60,963 bases of DNA, from positions 1-60,963 of the forward strand of contig JAFTUH010000024.1 in assembly GCA_017466375.1 (NCBI GenBank), given 5' to 3'. Numbering within the stretch: the stretch's first letter is position 1; each line of letters starts with the position of its first letter. The notes under the pieces are model-generated. The model made no database searches and was not told where the DNA came from. It was given only the letters and a program-made list of their open reading frames with translations. The DNA comes from Clostridia bacterium (lineage in GTDB: Bacteria; Bacillota; Clostridia; Oscillospirales; CAG-272). A program made the translations under genes and the position numbers. Of this stretch, positions 8,756 to 17,138 are shown in pieces.

Positions 8756-8990
8756 ACGTATAGCCGCCCAGCCAAGGAAATGGGCGTGGGTGAATTTGCA
8801 CACAGGGCAAAGAGGGACACAGTTTCATCTATTCGTCGGAGGTTGCGGAGCAACCTCGCGCAGACGGTCAGCCAAGGTCTCGGTTGGGTTTACGCTATAC
8901 CGTCTGAACTCGGCAGTTTGAGATGGTTCTTCCCACTCCCTTTCTCATGCGAAACCACTATATGTGACTCGCTCTTTGCATACCCTGCCC
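8756..8990 (+). other. Structured intergenic segment, unassigned
   Basis: This ~300-bp gap has no convincing reading frame but is rich in foldable elements. These are CGCCCA/TGGGCG with a 10-nt loop (from 8764), GAGGTTGC/GCAACCTC closed by a 3-nt loop (8841-8859), and AGACGGT/ACCGTCT enclosing a smaller CCAA/TTGG stem (8864-8908). It may be a non-coding RNA or a remnant of a structured mobile RNA. It does not match the conserved cores of RNase P, tmRNA, SRP RNA or the riboswitches I know. Strand and ends are uncertain. Confidence 0.3.
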
Positions 8991-9051
8991 CCCGTTGGTA
9001 TATACTACCGATGGGCGCGTACGCCGCGCTACATCCGTACGGGAGGCTTTC

Positions 9052-9333
9052 ATGCAAATCGCCGCGCTTGATCTGATGCCGCTTTTGTGGGGACTTTGCG
9101 TCCTTCTTTCTGCTGCTCTGTTTTTCTACGGGGAGCGTGCCGCACCCTCCCGCACTGTCCCTGCCGCCATAGCCGCGCTGGTTCTGTATTTTTTCGACTA
9201 TCCGCCGCGCTTTCAGGTGATCGTGTTCCTTGTGCTCTACGTGATCTCTGCCGCCGTGTACGCCGCTCTTGCATATCTCAGACGGATGATCGGCAGACGA
9301 AAGCAAAACGAAGAAACGATCTCCGTACCGTGA
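9052..9333 (+). CDS. Small membrane protein, unknown function
   Basis: 93 aa starting MQIAALDLMPLLWG, chosen because GGGAGG lies 7 nt before this ATG. Three hydrophobic stretches (about residues 7-25, 33-48 and 50-72) are followed by a short basic cytoplasmic tail (RRMIGRRKQNEE). No family recognised. It sits between the structured segment and the Ile T-box promoter, whose TTGACA begins 36 nt after its stop. Confidence 0.6.
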   Translation: MQIAALDLMPLLWGLCVLLSAALFFYGERAAPSRTVPAAIAALVLYFFDYPPRFQVIVFLVLYVISAAVYAALAYLRRMIGRRKQNEETISVP

Positions 9334-9369
9334 GCGTCAAAAAAATCGAAAAAATTTTTCTGAAAGGTA

Positions 9370-9398
9370 TTGACAAGCGTTTTTTCGAGTGGTATAAT
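9370..9398 (+). promoter_or_regulatory. Consensus promoter of the Ile T-box operon
   Basis: Perfect TTGACA (9370-9375), a 17-nt spacer and TATAAT (9393-9398), placing the transcript start near 9405, just before T-box stem I. Confidence 0.8.
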
Positions 9399-9404
9399 CC
9401 AAAT

Positions 9405-9680
9405 AACAACCGAATAACAGGCTGTGACGAAGACGGCGGAAAAGTACTCCCCACAGAGAGTCGGTGGCTGGTGAAAACCGACGGTGCGCTTTTCAGATGC
9501 CCATCCCTTCCGAGCCGGAAGCCCGAAAGCGAAAGCAAGTAGACGCTTCCCGTGCATGCTACGTCAGTGCATAGGACTTGTTTGAGTCCGAGAGAGGCAC
9601 CGTTTGGTGCAATTTGAGTGGTACCGCGGGTATTGTTATCACACCCGTCTCAAAGAAATTTGAGACGGGTTTATTTTATT
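9405..9680 (+). promoter_or_regulatory. T-box leader, predicted tRNA-Ile (ATC specifier)
   Basis: Stem I opens GGCT/AGCC (9420-9423 with 9513-9516) and carries the kink-turn GTGAC...CGAGC, the AGAGAG bulge and the GGTG distal loop. The T-box core GTGGTACCGCGGG lies at 9618-9630, and the competing terminator ACCCGTCTCAAA/TTTGAGACGGGT at 9643-9670 ends in a T-rich tract. The 4-bp helix GAAG (9429-9432) with CTTC (9507-9510) places the specifier at 9503-9505, ATC, isoleucine. One doubt: the base after the specifier is C, where a purine is usual. TGGT in the antiterminator fits a discriminator A, as in tRNA-Ile. Uncharged tRNA should allow read-through into the synthetase gene. Confidence 0.9.
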
Positions 9681-9711
9681 TTCCGGATAAAGCCGGAAAA
9701 CGGAGGTAAGT

Positions 9712-11979
9712 ATGCAAACATCTGCCATGAACAAACTGAGCGAAGTCGGTGCACGTATCCGAGAGATGCGTGAGATTGCGGGATTCTCGATTGCCGATAT
9801 GGCGGCAAAGACGGAAATTACCGAGGCGGACTATCTCCGGTACGAAAACGGAGAGCTTGACTTCCCGTACACGTTTCTGCACAAGTGCGCGCTTGCGCTG
9901 GATATCGAAATCACCGAGATTCTGGAAGGTCAGAGTGCGAATCTTTCCTCCTATACGGTAACGAGAAAGGGGCACGGATCCCGTGCCGCGAAGGAAGACG
10001 GCATCGAGATCTCCGACCTCGCGCCGATGTTCCGCGACAAGCTCGCCGAGCCGTACTACGTAAAATACGAGTATTCCGAAGCCCTTCAGAGCAAGCCGAT
10101 CCACTGCACGAAGCACGCCGGACAGGAGTTCGACCTCGTCCTCAAAGGAAAGCTGCGCGTACAGGTCGGCAGTCACGTTGAGGAGCTCTGTGAAGGTGAC
10201 TCCATCTACTACAACTCCTCCGTCCCGCACGGTATGATCGCCGTGGACGGTGCGGACTGTGAATTCGTCGCCGTCGTTATGGCAGGCGAGGACAGTAAGG
10301 AGAACGTCATCCACCAGGGCTACATCGCCGCACCGAAGGCAGAAAAGCTCGTCATCGAGGAGTTCATCAAAACGACGGAGGACAAAAACGGTCTGCTCAC
10401 GAAGATTGACTTCGAGAACGAGGACAAATTCAACTTCGCCTTTGACGTGGTGGACGCGCTCGGCCGCAAGAAGCCGGATGAGCTCGCCATGATCCACCTC
10501 GACAAGAACATGACGGAGCGCCGCTTCACGTTTGCCGATATCAAGCGTGCGTCCTCGCAGTGCGCGAACTACTTCAAATCGCTCGGCATCAAGCGCGGCG
10601 ACCGCGTGATGATCGTTCTGAAGCGTCACTACCAGTTCTGGTTTGCGATCCTCGGTCTGCACAAGCTCGGCGCGATCGCAATCCCCGCAACGAATCAGCT
10701 CCACGAGCACGATTTCACCTACCGCTTTGACGCTGCAGGTGTGTCCGCCATCCTCTGCACCGCAGACGGTGACACCGCCGCTGAGGTAGACAAGGCCGCC
10801 GCACAGTGTCCCACCGTCACGACGAAGATCCTCGTCGGCGGACAGCGTGAGGGCTGGCACGATTTCGATGCGGAGTATTCCCTGTTCACAGGTAAATTCG
10901 AGCGCACGGACGATGCCCCCTGCGGCGACGATTCCATGCTGATGTTCTTCACCTCCGGCACGACCGGATATCCGAAAATCGCCGAGCACAGCTACAAGTA
11001 TCCGCTCGGTCACTTCATCACCGCACGCTACTGGCACAACATCCAGCCGGGCGGTCTGCATCTGACGATCTCCGACACCGGCTGGGGTAAGGCACTCTGG
11101 GGCAAGCTGTACGGGCAGTGGATGTGCGAAGCCGCTGTCTTCACCTACGATTTCGACCGCTTCAACGCAGCGGAGATCCTGCCGCTGTTCGCGAAATACA
11201 ACATCTCCACGTTCTGCGCGCCGCCGACCATGTACCGCATGCTGATCAAGGAGGACATCTCCAAATACGATCTCTCCTCCATCCGCTATGCGACCACGGC
11301 AGGCGAGGCACTCAATCCCGAGGTATTCAAGCAGTTCCAGCAGCAAACCGGTCTTTGCATCATGGAAGGCTTCGGTCAGACGGAGACGACTTTGTCTATC
11401 GCAAATCTCGTCGGCAGTGCTTCGAAGATCGGCTCCATGGGCAAGCCCACACCGCTGTATGATATCGATCTCGTGGACGCCGACGGCAATCCCGTCAAGG
11501 ACGGCGAAAACGGCGAGATCGTCATCCGTACGAAGGAGGGCGAGCTCCCCGTCGGTCTGTTCAAGGGATACTACCGCGAACCCGAGAAGACCGCCGAGGT
11601 CTGGCACGACGGCATGTACCACACCCGCGATCTCGCATGGAGAGACGAGGACGGCTACCTCTGGTACGTCGGTCGTGCGGATGACGTCATCAAATCCTCC
11701 GGCTACCGCATCGGACCGTTCGAGATCGAGTCTGTCATCATGGAGCTGCCCTACGTTCTCGAATGCGGTGTCTCCGCTGCTCCCGATGAGGTCCGCGGTC
11801 AGGTCGTCAAGGCGAGCATCGTTCTGACGAAGGGCACCGTCCCCTCCGACGAGCTCAAAAAGGAGATCCAGGAGTACGTCAAGAAGCAGACCGCACCGTA
11901 CAAGTACCCGCGTATCGTTGTCTTCCGCGATGAGTTGCCGAAGACGATCAGCGGCAAAATCCAGAGAAACAAACTCTGA
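9712..11979 (+). CDS. XRE-cupin-acyl-CoA synthetase fusion (Ile T-box)
   Basis: 755 aa with three domains. An XRE helix-turn-helix is at about residues 6-66 (RIREMREIAGFSIADMA through the recognition helix ADYLRYENG). A cupin_2 barrel is at about 130-190 (HAGQEFDLVLKGKL and GDSIYYNSSVPHGM). An AMP-forming acyl-CoA synthetase fills about 215-755, with P-loop TSGTTGYPK near 412, A5 motif GFGQTETT, A8 region DDVIKSSGYRIG and catalytic lysine in TISGKIQRNKL at the C-terminus. The synthetase part is closest in feel to medium/short branched acyl (MACS-like) enzymes. From the Ile T-box I infer 2-methylbutyrate as substrate. Whether the HTH still binds DNA is unknown. Confidence 0.9.
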   Translation: MQTSAMNKLSEVGARIREMREIAGFSIADMAAKTEITEADYLRYENGELDFPYTFLHKCALALDIEITEILEGQSANLSSYTVTRKGHGSRAAKEDGIEISDLAPMFRDKLAEPYYVKYEYSEALQSKPIHCTKHAGQEFDLVLKGKLRVQVGSHVEELCEGDSIYYNSSVPHGMIAVDGADCEFVAVVMAGEDSKENVIHQGYIAAPKAEKLVIEEFIKTTEDKNGLLTKIDFENEDKFNFAFDVVDALGRKKPDELAMIHLDKNMTERRFTFADIKRASSQCANYFKSLGIKRGDRVMIVLKRHYQFWFAILGLHKLGAIAIPATNQLHEHDFTYRFDAAGVSAILCTADGDTAAEVDKAAAQCPTVTTKILVGGQREGWHDFDAEYSLFTGKFERTDDAPCGDDSMLMFFTSGTTGYPKIAEHSYKYPLGHFITARYWHNIQPGGLHLTISDTGWGKALWGKLYGQWMCEAAVFTYDFDRFNAAEILPLFAKYNISTFCAPPTMYRMLIKEDISKYDLSSIRYATTAGEALNPEVFKQFQQQTGLCIMEGFGQTETTLSIANLVGSASKIGSMGKPTPLYDIDLVDADGNPVKDGENGEIVIRTKEGELPVGLFKGYYREPEKTAEVWHDGMYHTRDLAWRDEDGYLWYVGRADDVIKSSGYRIGPFEIESVIMELPYVLECGVSAAPDEVRGQVVKASIVLTKGTVPSDELKKEIQEYVKKQTAPYKYPRIVVFRDELPKTISGKIQRNKL

Positions 11980-12031
11980 TAAAATCTGACAAAAATTCAC
12001 GCTTTATTCATACCAAGTCCTCTCTCCACCG

Positions 12032-12060
12032 TTGATTTATACGCGCGTATATGATATACT
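12032..12060 (+). promoter_or_regulatory. Promoter with a perfect palindrome in its spacer
   Basis: TTGATT (12032-12037), a 17-nt spacer and TATACT (12055-12060). The spacer holds TATACGCGCGTATA (12038-12051), a 14-nt perfect inverted repeat, the ideal place for a repressor to block RNA polymerase. It precedes the FtsX-LolD-type ABC transporter. Confidence 0.6.
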
Positions 12061-12104
12061 ACCTATATAATATACCGAGATTGTGAAAACGGAGGTGAGA
12101 GGAC

Positions 12105-13727
12105 TTGAAAATTTCGATGTGGTATGCACTGCGCGATGTGCGCAGCCGACCGAAACAGTTTATCTCCCTCGCCACGGTCAGTGCCGCGATTCTGACTGTG
12201 ATGATCCTCGCCGTTTTGTGGGAGGGTGCGCTCTGGCGTGAGGATGTCATGCCCGAAAAGGAGCACAACTACCACTTCTATTTCTACAATCTGTCCGACG
12301 AGGACAAAGCGTACATTCGATCACAGCCGTGGGTTCTGACAACGTACGACGCGTACAGCGAACTCGAATCCGTCAAAGGCACCGCGCATGAAAACACATT
12401 TCGCGTACGCGTGACATGGGAAAACAACGCGAAGTCGGCGACGTATGCCAGAGAGCTTTTTCTCAAGCGCGGCATTATCGAGAATGAGCCGTATGACAAG
12501 CAGTACGAGCGTGAATACAATTCCAATTACGAAGCGCTCCGCATCGCGTGGAATGATGCCGACGTGAAAAACGGCATGCCGATCGAAACGATGGCGAGAA
12601 ATCTTACGATCACGTTCATGCTGGATAAGTACATCCTCAACAATGACTACACGATGAAAACGCTCAACGGCTATACGATGCAGCCGACGTTTCTGCTCCG
12701 CACGTTTCTGCTCATGCTCTTTCTCTGTGCGGCGATTCTGATACTCACGCTCGAAACGTACCGCGCGAATTTCCGCGAATACGGTACGCTCCGCGCACTC
12801 GGCTTCAAAAACGGACAGCTTCTTCTCGTGAATCTCTGCCGCACCCTGCTCGTCAGTGCCGCGGCGATCCCCGTATCCGCTCTGTTTACGTTCGTCATCG
12901 TCCGGGTGTATTATCTCATTACCGCGCCGTTCCGCACGAGCGTCGGCAGCGTCTATTTCACGATCGACGAAACTGTTCCCGTCGCTGCGCTGTTTCTCCT
13001 TGCGATCTGCCTGACGGCTGCCTCGCTGCTCGCATCGGTGATCGTTTTCGCCATGCACAAATCGAAGACGACAATGTCCTATCTGCGCGGCGAGGATACG
13101 TTCGCCGTATCGTTCGTCTCCAAAACATCGCCGCGGTTTGAAAACGCCGCCGGTGTTCTCGGATACTGCCGACTGTACGCCGTCCGCGCCCGTGCGATGC
13201 TTTCCCGCTACACGGTCATCACCGCCATTATGATGCCGCTGCCGATGTTCTACCTCGTCGTCGGTGTTTCCATGCTTGGAAAGGATGACTCGGCGGCAAG
13301 TCAAATCAGCGCGATCTATACCGCATTTCAATCTGTCGCGGTGTTCGTCACAACCTTGTGCGTCACGCACGCCGCCTCCCGTATGTTCGCGTCATCCCGC
13401 TCGGCAGAGCTTGGTGTGATCCGCGCCATCGGCGGCAGTAAATCAACTGTGCGCAGTGTGACGTACCCGATCGCCGCTTTGCAGTTCGGCGCGGTGCTCG
13501 TCCTCGCACTTTTAATTAACGGTGTTATTACCGACGCGTTCGCTACCAACATAGCCGTAGCCTCCCGTGAAAATGCGAAAACGATTGCCGAATTGCTTGC
13601 CTCGGGGCTTTTAGGGGTTATCAGCGCGGTATGCTTCGTTCTCCCGTCCGCATTCAGCGGACTGATCTCGTTCCTCATCGGATTCTTCCGGCGTCCCATT
13701 ATCGCCGCGATCCGTGAGGTGGAATGA
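12105..13727 (+). CDS. ABC transporter permease, FtsX/MacB-like
   Basis: 540 aa from a TTG start, chosen for the AGAGGAC element just upstream and a good N-terminus (MKISMWYALRDVRSRPKQF). Membrane segments are seen at about 20-42, 195-215, 248-272, 290-315, 365-385, 405-420, 455-475 and 500-530. A ~150-residue extracytoplasmic loop follows TM1, and two FtsX-type three-helix cores carry TLRALGFKNGQ and GVIRAIGGSKSTV coupling helices. It pairs with the ATPase downstream. The family exports or resists peptides, or moves lipids or lipoproteins; the substrate is unknown. It interrupts the BCAA cluster with its own promoter and shows no T-box. Confidence 0.88.
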   Translation: MKISMWYALRDVRSRPKQFISLATVSAAILTVMILAVLWEGALWREDVMPEKEHNYHFYFYNLSDEDKAYIRSQPWVLTTYDAYSELESVKGTAHENTFRVRVTWENNAKSATYARELFLKRGIIENEPYDKQYEREYNSNYEALRIAWNDADVKNGMPIETMARNLTITFMLDKYILNNDYTMKTLNGYTMQPTFLLRTFLLMLFLCAAILILTLETYRANFREYGTLRALGFKNGQLLLVNLCRTLLVSAAAIPVSALFTFVIVRVYYLITAPFRTSVGSVYFTIDETVPVAALFLLAICLTAASLLASVIVFAMHKSKTTMSYLRGEDTFAVSFVSKTSPRFENAAGVLGYCRLYAVRARAMLSRYTVITAIMMPLPMFYLVVGVSMLGKDDSAASQISAIYTAFQSVAVFVTTLCVTHAASRMFASSRSAELGVIRAIGGSKSTVRSVTYPIAALQFGAVLVLALLINGVITDAFATNIAVASRENAKTIAELLASGLLGVISAVCFVLPSAFSGLISFLIGFFRRPIIAAIREVE

Positions 13728-13746
13728 TGCCTGAGAGGATAACGGT

Positions 13747-14457
13747 ATGAGAAAACATCGCAGTACGGAAAAAATCGACATTCCCGCAGACGACGTGCTC
13801 GTGTGCCGCGCGCTCACGAAATCGTATTTTCAAGGGGAGACGCACATCAAAGCGGTCAACGACTGCTATCTCACGGTGAAAAAAGGCGAATTCGCCGCGA
13901 TCATCGGCGAGAGCGGCTCGGGCAAATCGACCCTGCTTCATATGCTCGCCGGACTGGATGAGCCGTCGAGCGGCAAAGTATACCTTGCGGGCAAGGATCT
14001 GTTTGACATGCCCGACAGAGAGCTGTCCGATTTCCGCAGCCAGAAGATCGGCTTCATCTTTCAGTCATTCCATCTTCTGCCAGTCCTGACAGCGAAGGAG
14101 AACATCCTGCTCGCACAGAAAATCGCGGGGGCCTCACACTATCCGCGCTATCTTGACGAGCTTGCGAAAATGCTGAAAATCGATGACCGTCTCCACCATC
14201 TGCCGAGCGAAATGTCCGGCGGTCAGCAGCAAAGAGTCGCCGTGGCACGCGCGCTCATCAACCGCCCTGCCATTCTGTTTGCCGATGAGCCGACGGGCAA
14301 CCTCGACGAGGAATCCTCCGAGGAACTGATCCGCTTGCTTCTGGAGACACGAGCGGAGCTGTCCCAGACGCTCGTGATGGTCACGCACGACAAGCGGATT
14401 GCCGAGCGTGCAGACCGCATCTTTACGATGAAAAACGGCGTTTTGCGGGAAATGTGA
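13747..14457 (+). CDS. ABC transporter ATP-binding protein, LolD/MacB type
   Basis: 236 aa. Walker A GESGSGKST, Q-loop IFQSFHLLP, signature MSGGQQQRVAVARAL, Walker B ILFADEPTGNLDEES and the H-loop VMVTHDKR are all intact. It begins 19 nt after the permease stop, so the two make one transporter. No RNA terminator is obvious after it; the Val T-box promoter follows 42 nt later. Confidence 0.93.
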   Translation: MRKHRSTEKIDIPADDVLVCRALTKSYFQGETHIKAVNDCYLTVKKGEFAAIIGESGSGKSTLLHMLAGLDEPSSGKVYLAGKDLFDMPDRELSDFRSQKIGFIFQSFHLLPVLTAKENILLAQKIAGASHYPRYLDELAKMLKIDDRLHHLPSEMSGGQQQRVAVARALINRPAILFADEPTGNLDEESSEELIRLLLETRAELSQTLVMVTHDKRIAERADRIFTMKNGVLREM

Positions 14458-14498
14458 GAAAATATCTCCCCTTTTGTATGAAAATTCGCGGATTTCTC

Positions 14499-14527
14499 TT
14501 GACAGAAACCGTCTGATATGGTATAAT
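14499..14527 (+). promoter_or_regulatory. Consensus promoter of the Val T-box operon
   Basis: Perfect TTGACA (14499-14504), a 17-nt spacer and perfect TATAAT (14522-14527), the same geometry as the Ile and Leu leaders. Confidence 0.8.
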
Positions 14528-14532
14528 CCTTG

Positions 14533-14804
14533 AGTAAAAGCGATGACGAAGAGGATCGGAAGATCCGTTTGCGCAGAGAAGTGGCGGTCGGTGCAAGCCA
14601 TGGCAGACGGCTTTCGTATTTGTAGCTTCTGAGCCGGGAAGAAGAAAGCCGTAGGCAAGTAGAACTTCCCCGTAACTGCCGCGTAAAGGCATAGGGCTTG
14701 TCAGAGTCCGAGAGTGGCGTCCATCGGGCGCAATTTGAGTGGTACCGCGGGTGAATCGATTTTTCGCTCGTCTCAAGGATCAACATCTTTGGGACGAGTT
14801 TTTT
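14533..14804 (+). promoter_or_regulatory. T-box leader, predicted tRNA-Val (GTA specifier)
   Basis: Stem I has the kink-turn GATGAC (14542-14547) opposite TGAGC, a CAGAGA bulge and the distal GGTGCAA loop. The T-box core GTGGTACCGCGGG lies around 14738-14751. The terminator CTCGTC/GACGAG (14767-14798) ends in TTTTTT. Helix GAAG (14548-14551) with CTTC (14626-14629) puts the specifier at 14622-14624, GTA, valine, followed by the expected purine G. TGGT pairs with discriminator A. It controls the longest transcript of the cluster, through the Vor complex to the aminotransferase. Confidence 0.93.
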
Positions 14805-14829
14805 GTTTCGTCCCGCATGAGGAGGTCAA

Positions 14830-17127
14830 ATGGAAAACTCAATCAAAGGGCTGGATCTGAAAATTCTGGAAATGGCGGGACGTATCCGCGCACTCCGCGA
14901 GATTGAAGGTCTCACCACCGCCGAGATGGCAAAAAAGGCCGACGTTTCCGAGGCGGAGTACATTGCCTGCGAAAACGGACAGAGCGATCTTACCTTCGCG
15001 TTCATCTACCGCTGTGCGATCGCGTTTGACGTAGACGTCACCGATATTATCGAGGGTAAGAGCCCGACGCTGGCGGGATACACCGTCACCAGACGAGGTG
15101 CCGGACAGAGAATCGAAGAGGCGCACGGCATGACGTACTACAATCTCGCCTCTACGTTCAAAAACCGTATCGCGGAGCCGCTGTACGTCCGCATGGACTA
15201 TTCCGAAGACGCACTCCGCAAAGATATCGAAACGACAACGCATGACGGTCAGGAGTGCGATATCGTCATCGAAGGCACGCTCAAAATTCAGATCGGCTCG
15301 CACACGGAGATTCTCCACGCGGGCGACTCGATCTACTACGACTCGTCGATCCCGCACGGCATGATCGCCATCGACGGGCATGACTGCCTCTTCTACGCCA
15401 TCGTTCTGAATCCGACCGGCGCGGAAATTGAGGAGTTTGCCATCTCCGCCAAGGCACCCGAAAAGCCGAAGCGCGTGGACGAACAGAGCGCGGAGCGTAT
15501 CTATAACAAATTCGTGGACGTTGTCGAGGACGAAAAAGGCACGCCTACCTCCATCACGTTCAAAAACACCGAAAACTTCAACTTTGCATTCGATATCGTG
15601 GACGCGCTGGCAGAGACGAAGCCGGATAAAACCGCAATGTACTACCTCTCGGGCGACAAGACATTCGAGCATCGCTACACGTTCAAAGAGATGGCGAGAG
15701 AGAGCGCCCGCTGTGCGAACTATTTCAAATCGCTCGGCATCAAGAAGGGCGACTGCGTCATGCTCATTCTGAAGCGGCATTACCAGTTCTGGTTTGCCAT
15801 GCTCGGTCTGAACAAGCTCGGCGCGATCGCGATCCCGGCACCGAATCAGCTGCTCGCGCACGATCTCGAGTACCGCCTGCAGGTGGCGGATATCGCCGCT
15901 GTCGTCTGCACCGCGGACGGCGGTGTGGCGGCGGAGGTCGATCTCGCGGCACAGAAAGCCCCCTCTCTCAAAAATAAGATCCTCGTCGGCGGAAGCCGCA
16001 AGGGATGGCGCAATTTCAATGAGGAATCCGCCATGTACAGCAGCCACTACGACCGCACCGATGACGCGCCCGGCGGAGACGATCCGCTGCTCGCGTTCTT
16101 CACCTCCGGTACGACGGGATATCCGAAGATGGCTGTTCACAATCACAAATACCCGCTCGGTCACTTCCATACCGCGAAGTACTGGCACTGCGTGAATCCC
16201 GAGGGACTCCACTTCACCATCTCCGATACGGGCTGGGCGAAGGCAATGTGGGGTAAGCTCTACGGACAGTGGCTGTGCGAGGGTGCGACGTTCGTGTACG
16301 ATTTCGACCGCTTCGATGCGGCGCAGATCCTGCCACTGTTTGAGCAGTACAACATCACGACGTTCTGCGCACCGCCGACCATGTACCGCATGCTCATCAA
16401 AGAGGATCTGACGAAGTACAACTATTCCTCCCTCGAGCACGCGTCCACTGCGGGCGAGGCGCTCAACCCCGAGGTATTCAAGCAGTTTGAGTCCGCCACG
16501 GGTCTGCAGATCATGGAGGGCTTCGGTCAGACGGAAACGACGTGCCTGCTCGGCAATCTTGTCGGTACGGGACATAAGATCGGCTCCATGGGCAAGCCCT
16601 GCCCGATCTACGATATCCACCTGCTTGACGCGGACGGAAACGACGTCGGCGACGGTGAAACAGGCGAGATCTGTATCAAAACGGCAGACGGCGCACCGTG
16701 CGGTCTGTTCACGGGCTACTTCAAGGACGAAGAAAAAACCGCCGACGTATGGCACGACGGCTACTATCACACGTGCGATCTCGCATGGCGTGATGAGGAC
16801 GGATTCTACTGGTACGTCAGCCGTATCGACGACGTTATCAAATCCTCCGGCTACCGCATCGGTCCGTTTGAAATCGAGTCCGTCATCATGGAACTTCCGT
16901 ACGTCCTTGAATGCGGTGTTTCCGCGGCTCCCGATGAAGTGCGCGGTCAGGTAGTCAAGGCGAGCATCGTGCTCACCAAGGGTACCGTCGGCACGGATGA
17001 ACTGAAGAAAGAAATCCAGAACTACGTCAAGAAGCACACCGCGCCGTACAAGTATCCGCGCATCGTTGAGTTCCGCGAGGAACTTCCGAAGACGACCAGC
17101 GGTAAGATCATCAGAAGCAAGCTGTAA
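14830..17127 (+). CDS. XRE-cupin-acyl-CoA synthetase fusion (Val T-box)
   Basis: 765 aa, a paralogue of the protein at 9712 with the same order. XRE helix-turn-helix is at about 14-72, cupin at about 135-195 (HDGQECDIVIEGTL, GDSIYYDSSIPHGM), and AMP-forming acyl-CoA synthetase at about 225-765 with TSGTTGYPK near 424, GFGQTETT, DDVIKSSGYRIG and the catalytic lysine in TTSGKIIRSKL. GGAGG lies 6 nt before the ATG. A 54-residue stretch in the C-terminal subdomain is identical to the paralogue, although the rest has diverged. From its Val leader and the Vor genes behind it I infer isobutyrate as substrate. Confidence 0.9.
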   Translation: MENSIKGLDLKILEMAGRIRALREIEGLTTAEMAKKADVSEAEYIACENGQSDLTFAFIYRCAIAFDVDVTDIIEGKSPTLAGYTVTRRGAGQRIEEAHGMTYYNLASTFKNRIAEPLYVRMDYSEDALRKDIETTTHDGQECDIVIEGTLKIQIGSHTEILHAGDSIYYDSSIPHGMIAIDGHDCLFYAIVLNPTGAEIEEFAISAKAPEKPKRVDEQSAERIYNKFVDVVEDEKGTPTSITFKNTENFNFAFDIVDALAETKPDKTAMYYLSGDKTFEHRYTFKEMARESARCANYFKSLGIKKGDCVMLILKRHYQFWFAMLGLNKLGAIAIPAPNQLLAHDLEYRLQVADIAAVVCTADGGVAAEVDLAAQKAPSLKNKILVGGSRKGWRNFNEESAMYSSHYDRTDDAPGGDDPLLAFFTSGTTGYPKMAVHNHKYPLGHFHTAKYWHCVNPEGLHFTISDTGWAKAMWGKLYGQWLCEGATFVYDFDRFDAAQILPLFEQYNITTFCAPPTMYRMLIKEDLTKYNYSSLEHASTAGEALNPEVFKQFESATGLQIMEGFGQTETTCLLGNLVGTGHKIGSMGKPCPIYDIHLLDADGNDVGDGETGEICIKTADGAPCGLFTGYFKDEEKTADVWHDGYYHTCDLAWRDEDGFYWYVSRIDDVIKSSGYRIGPFEIESVIMELPYVLECGVSAAPDEVRGQVVKASIVLTKGTVGTDELKKEIQNYVKKHTAPYKYPRIVEFREELPKTTSGKIIRSKL

Positions 17128-17138
17128 TCGAGGAAAAT

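Noticed and set aside
8756..8990. Known RNA such as 6S, RNase P, tmRNA, SRP RNA or GEMM riboswitch
   Set aside because: Some local words resemble these (for example GGGCAAA...GGGAC), but the conserved cores are incomplete, so no name is given.
9676..12000. 774-codon open frame on the minus strand opposite the first synthetase
   Set aside because: It is a shadow caused by GC-rich third positions. The plus-strand protein has clear domains and an SD; the antisense reading has none. The same holds for 14839-17037, 23373-25751 and 55941-58952.
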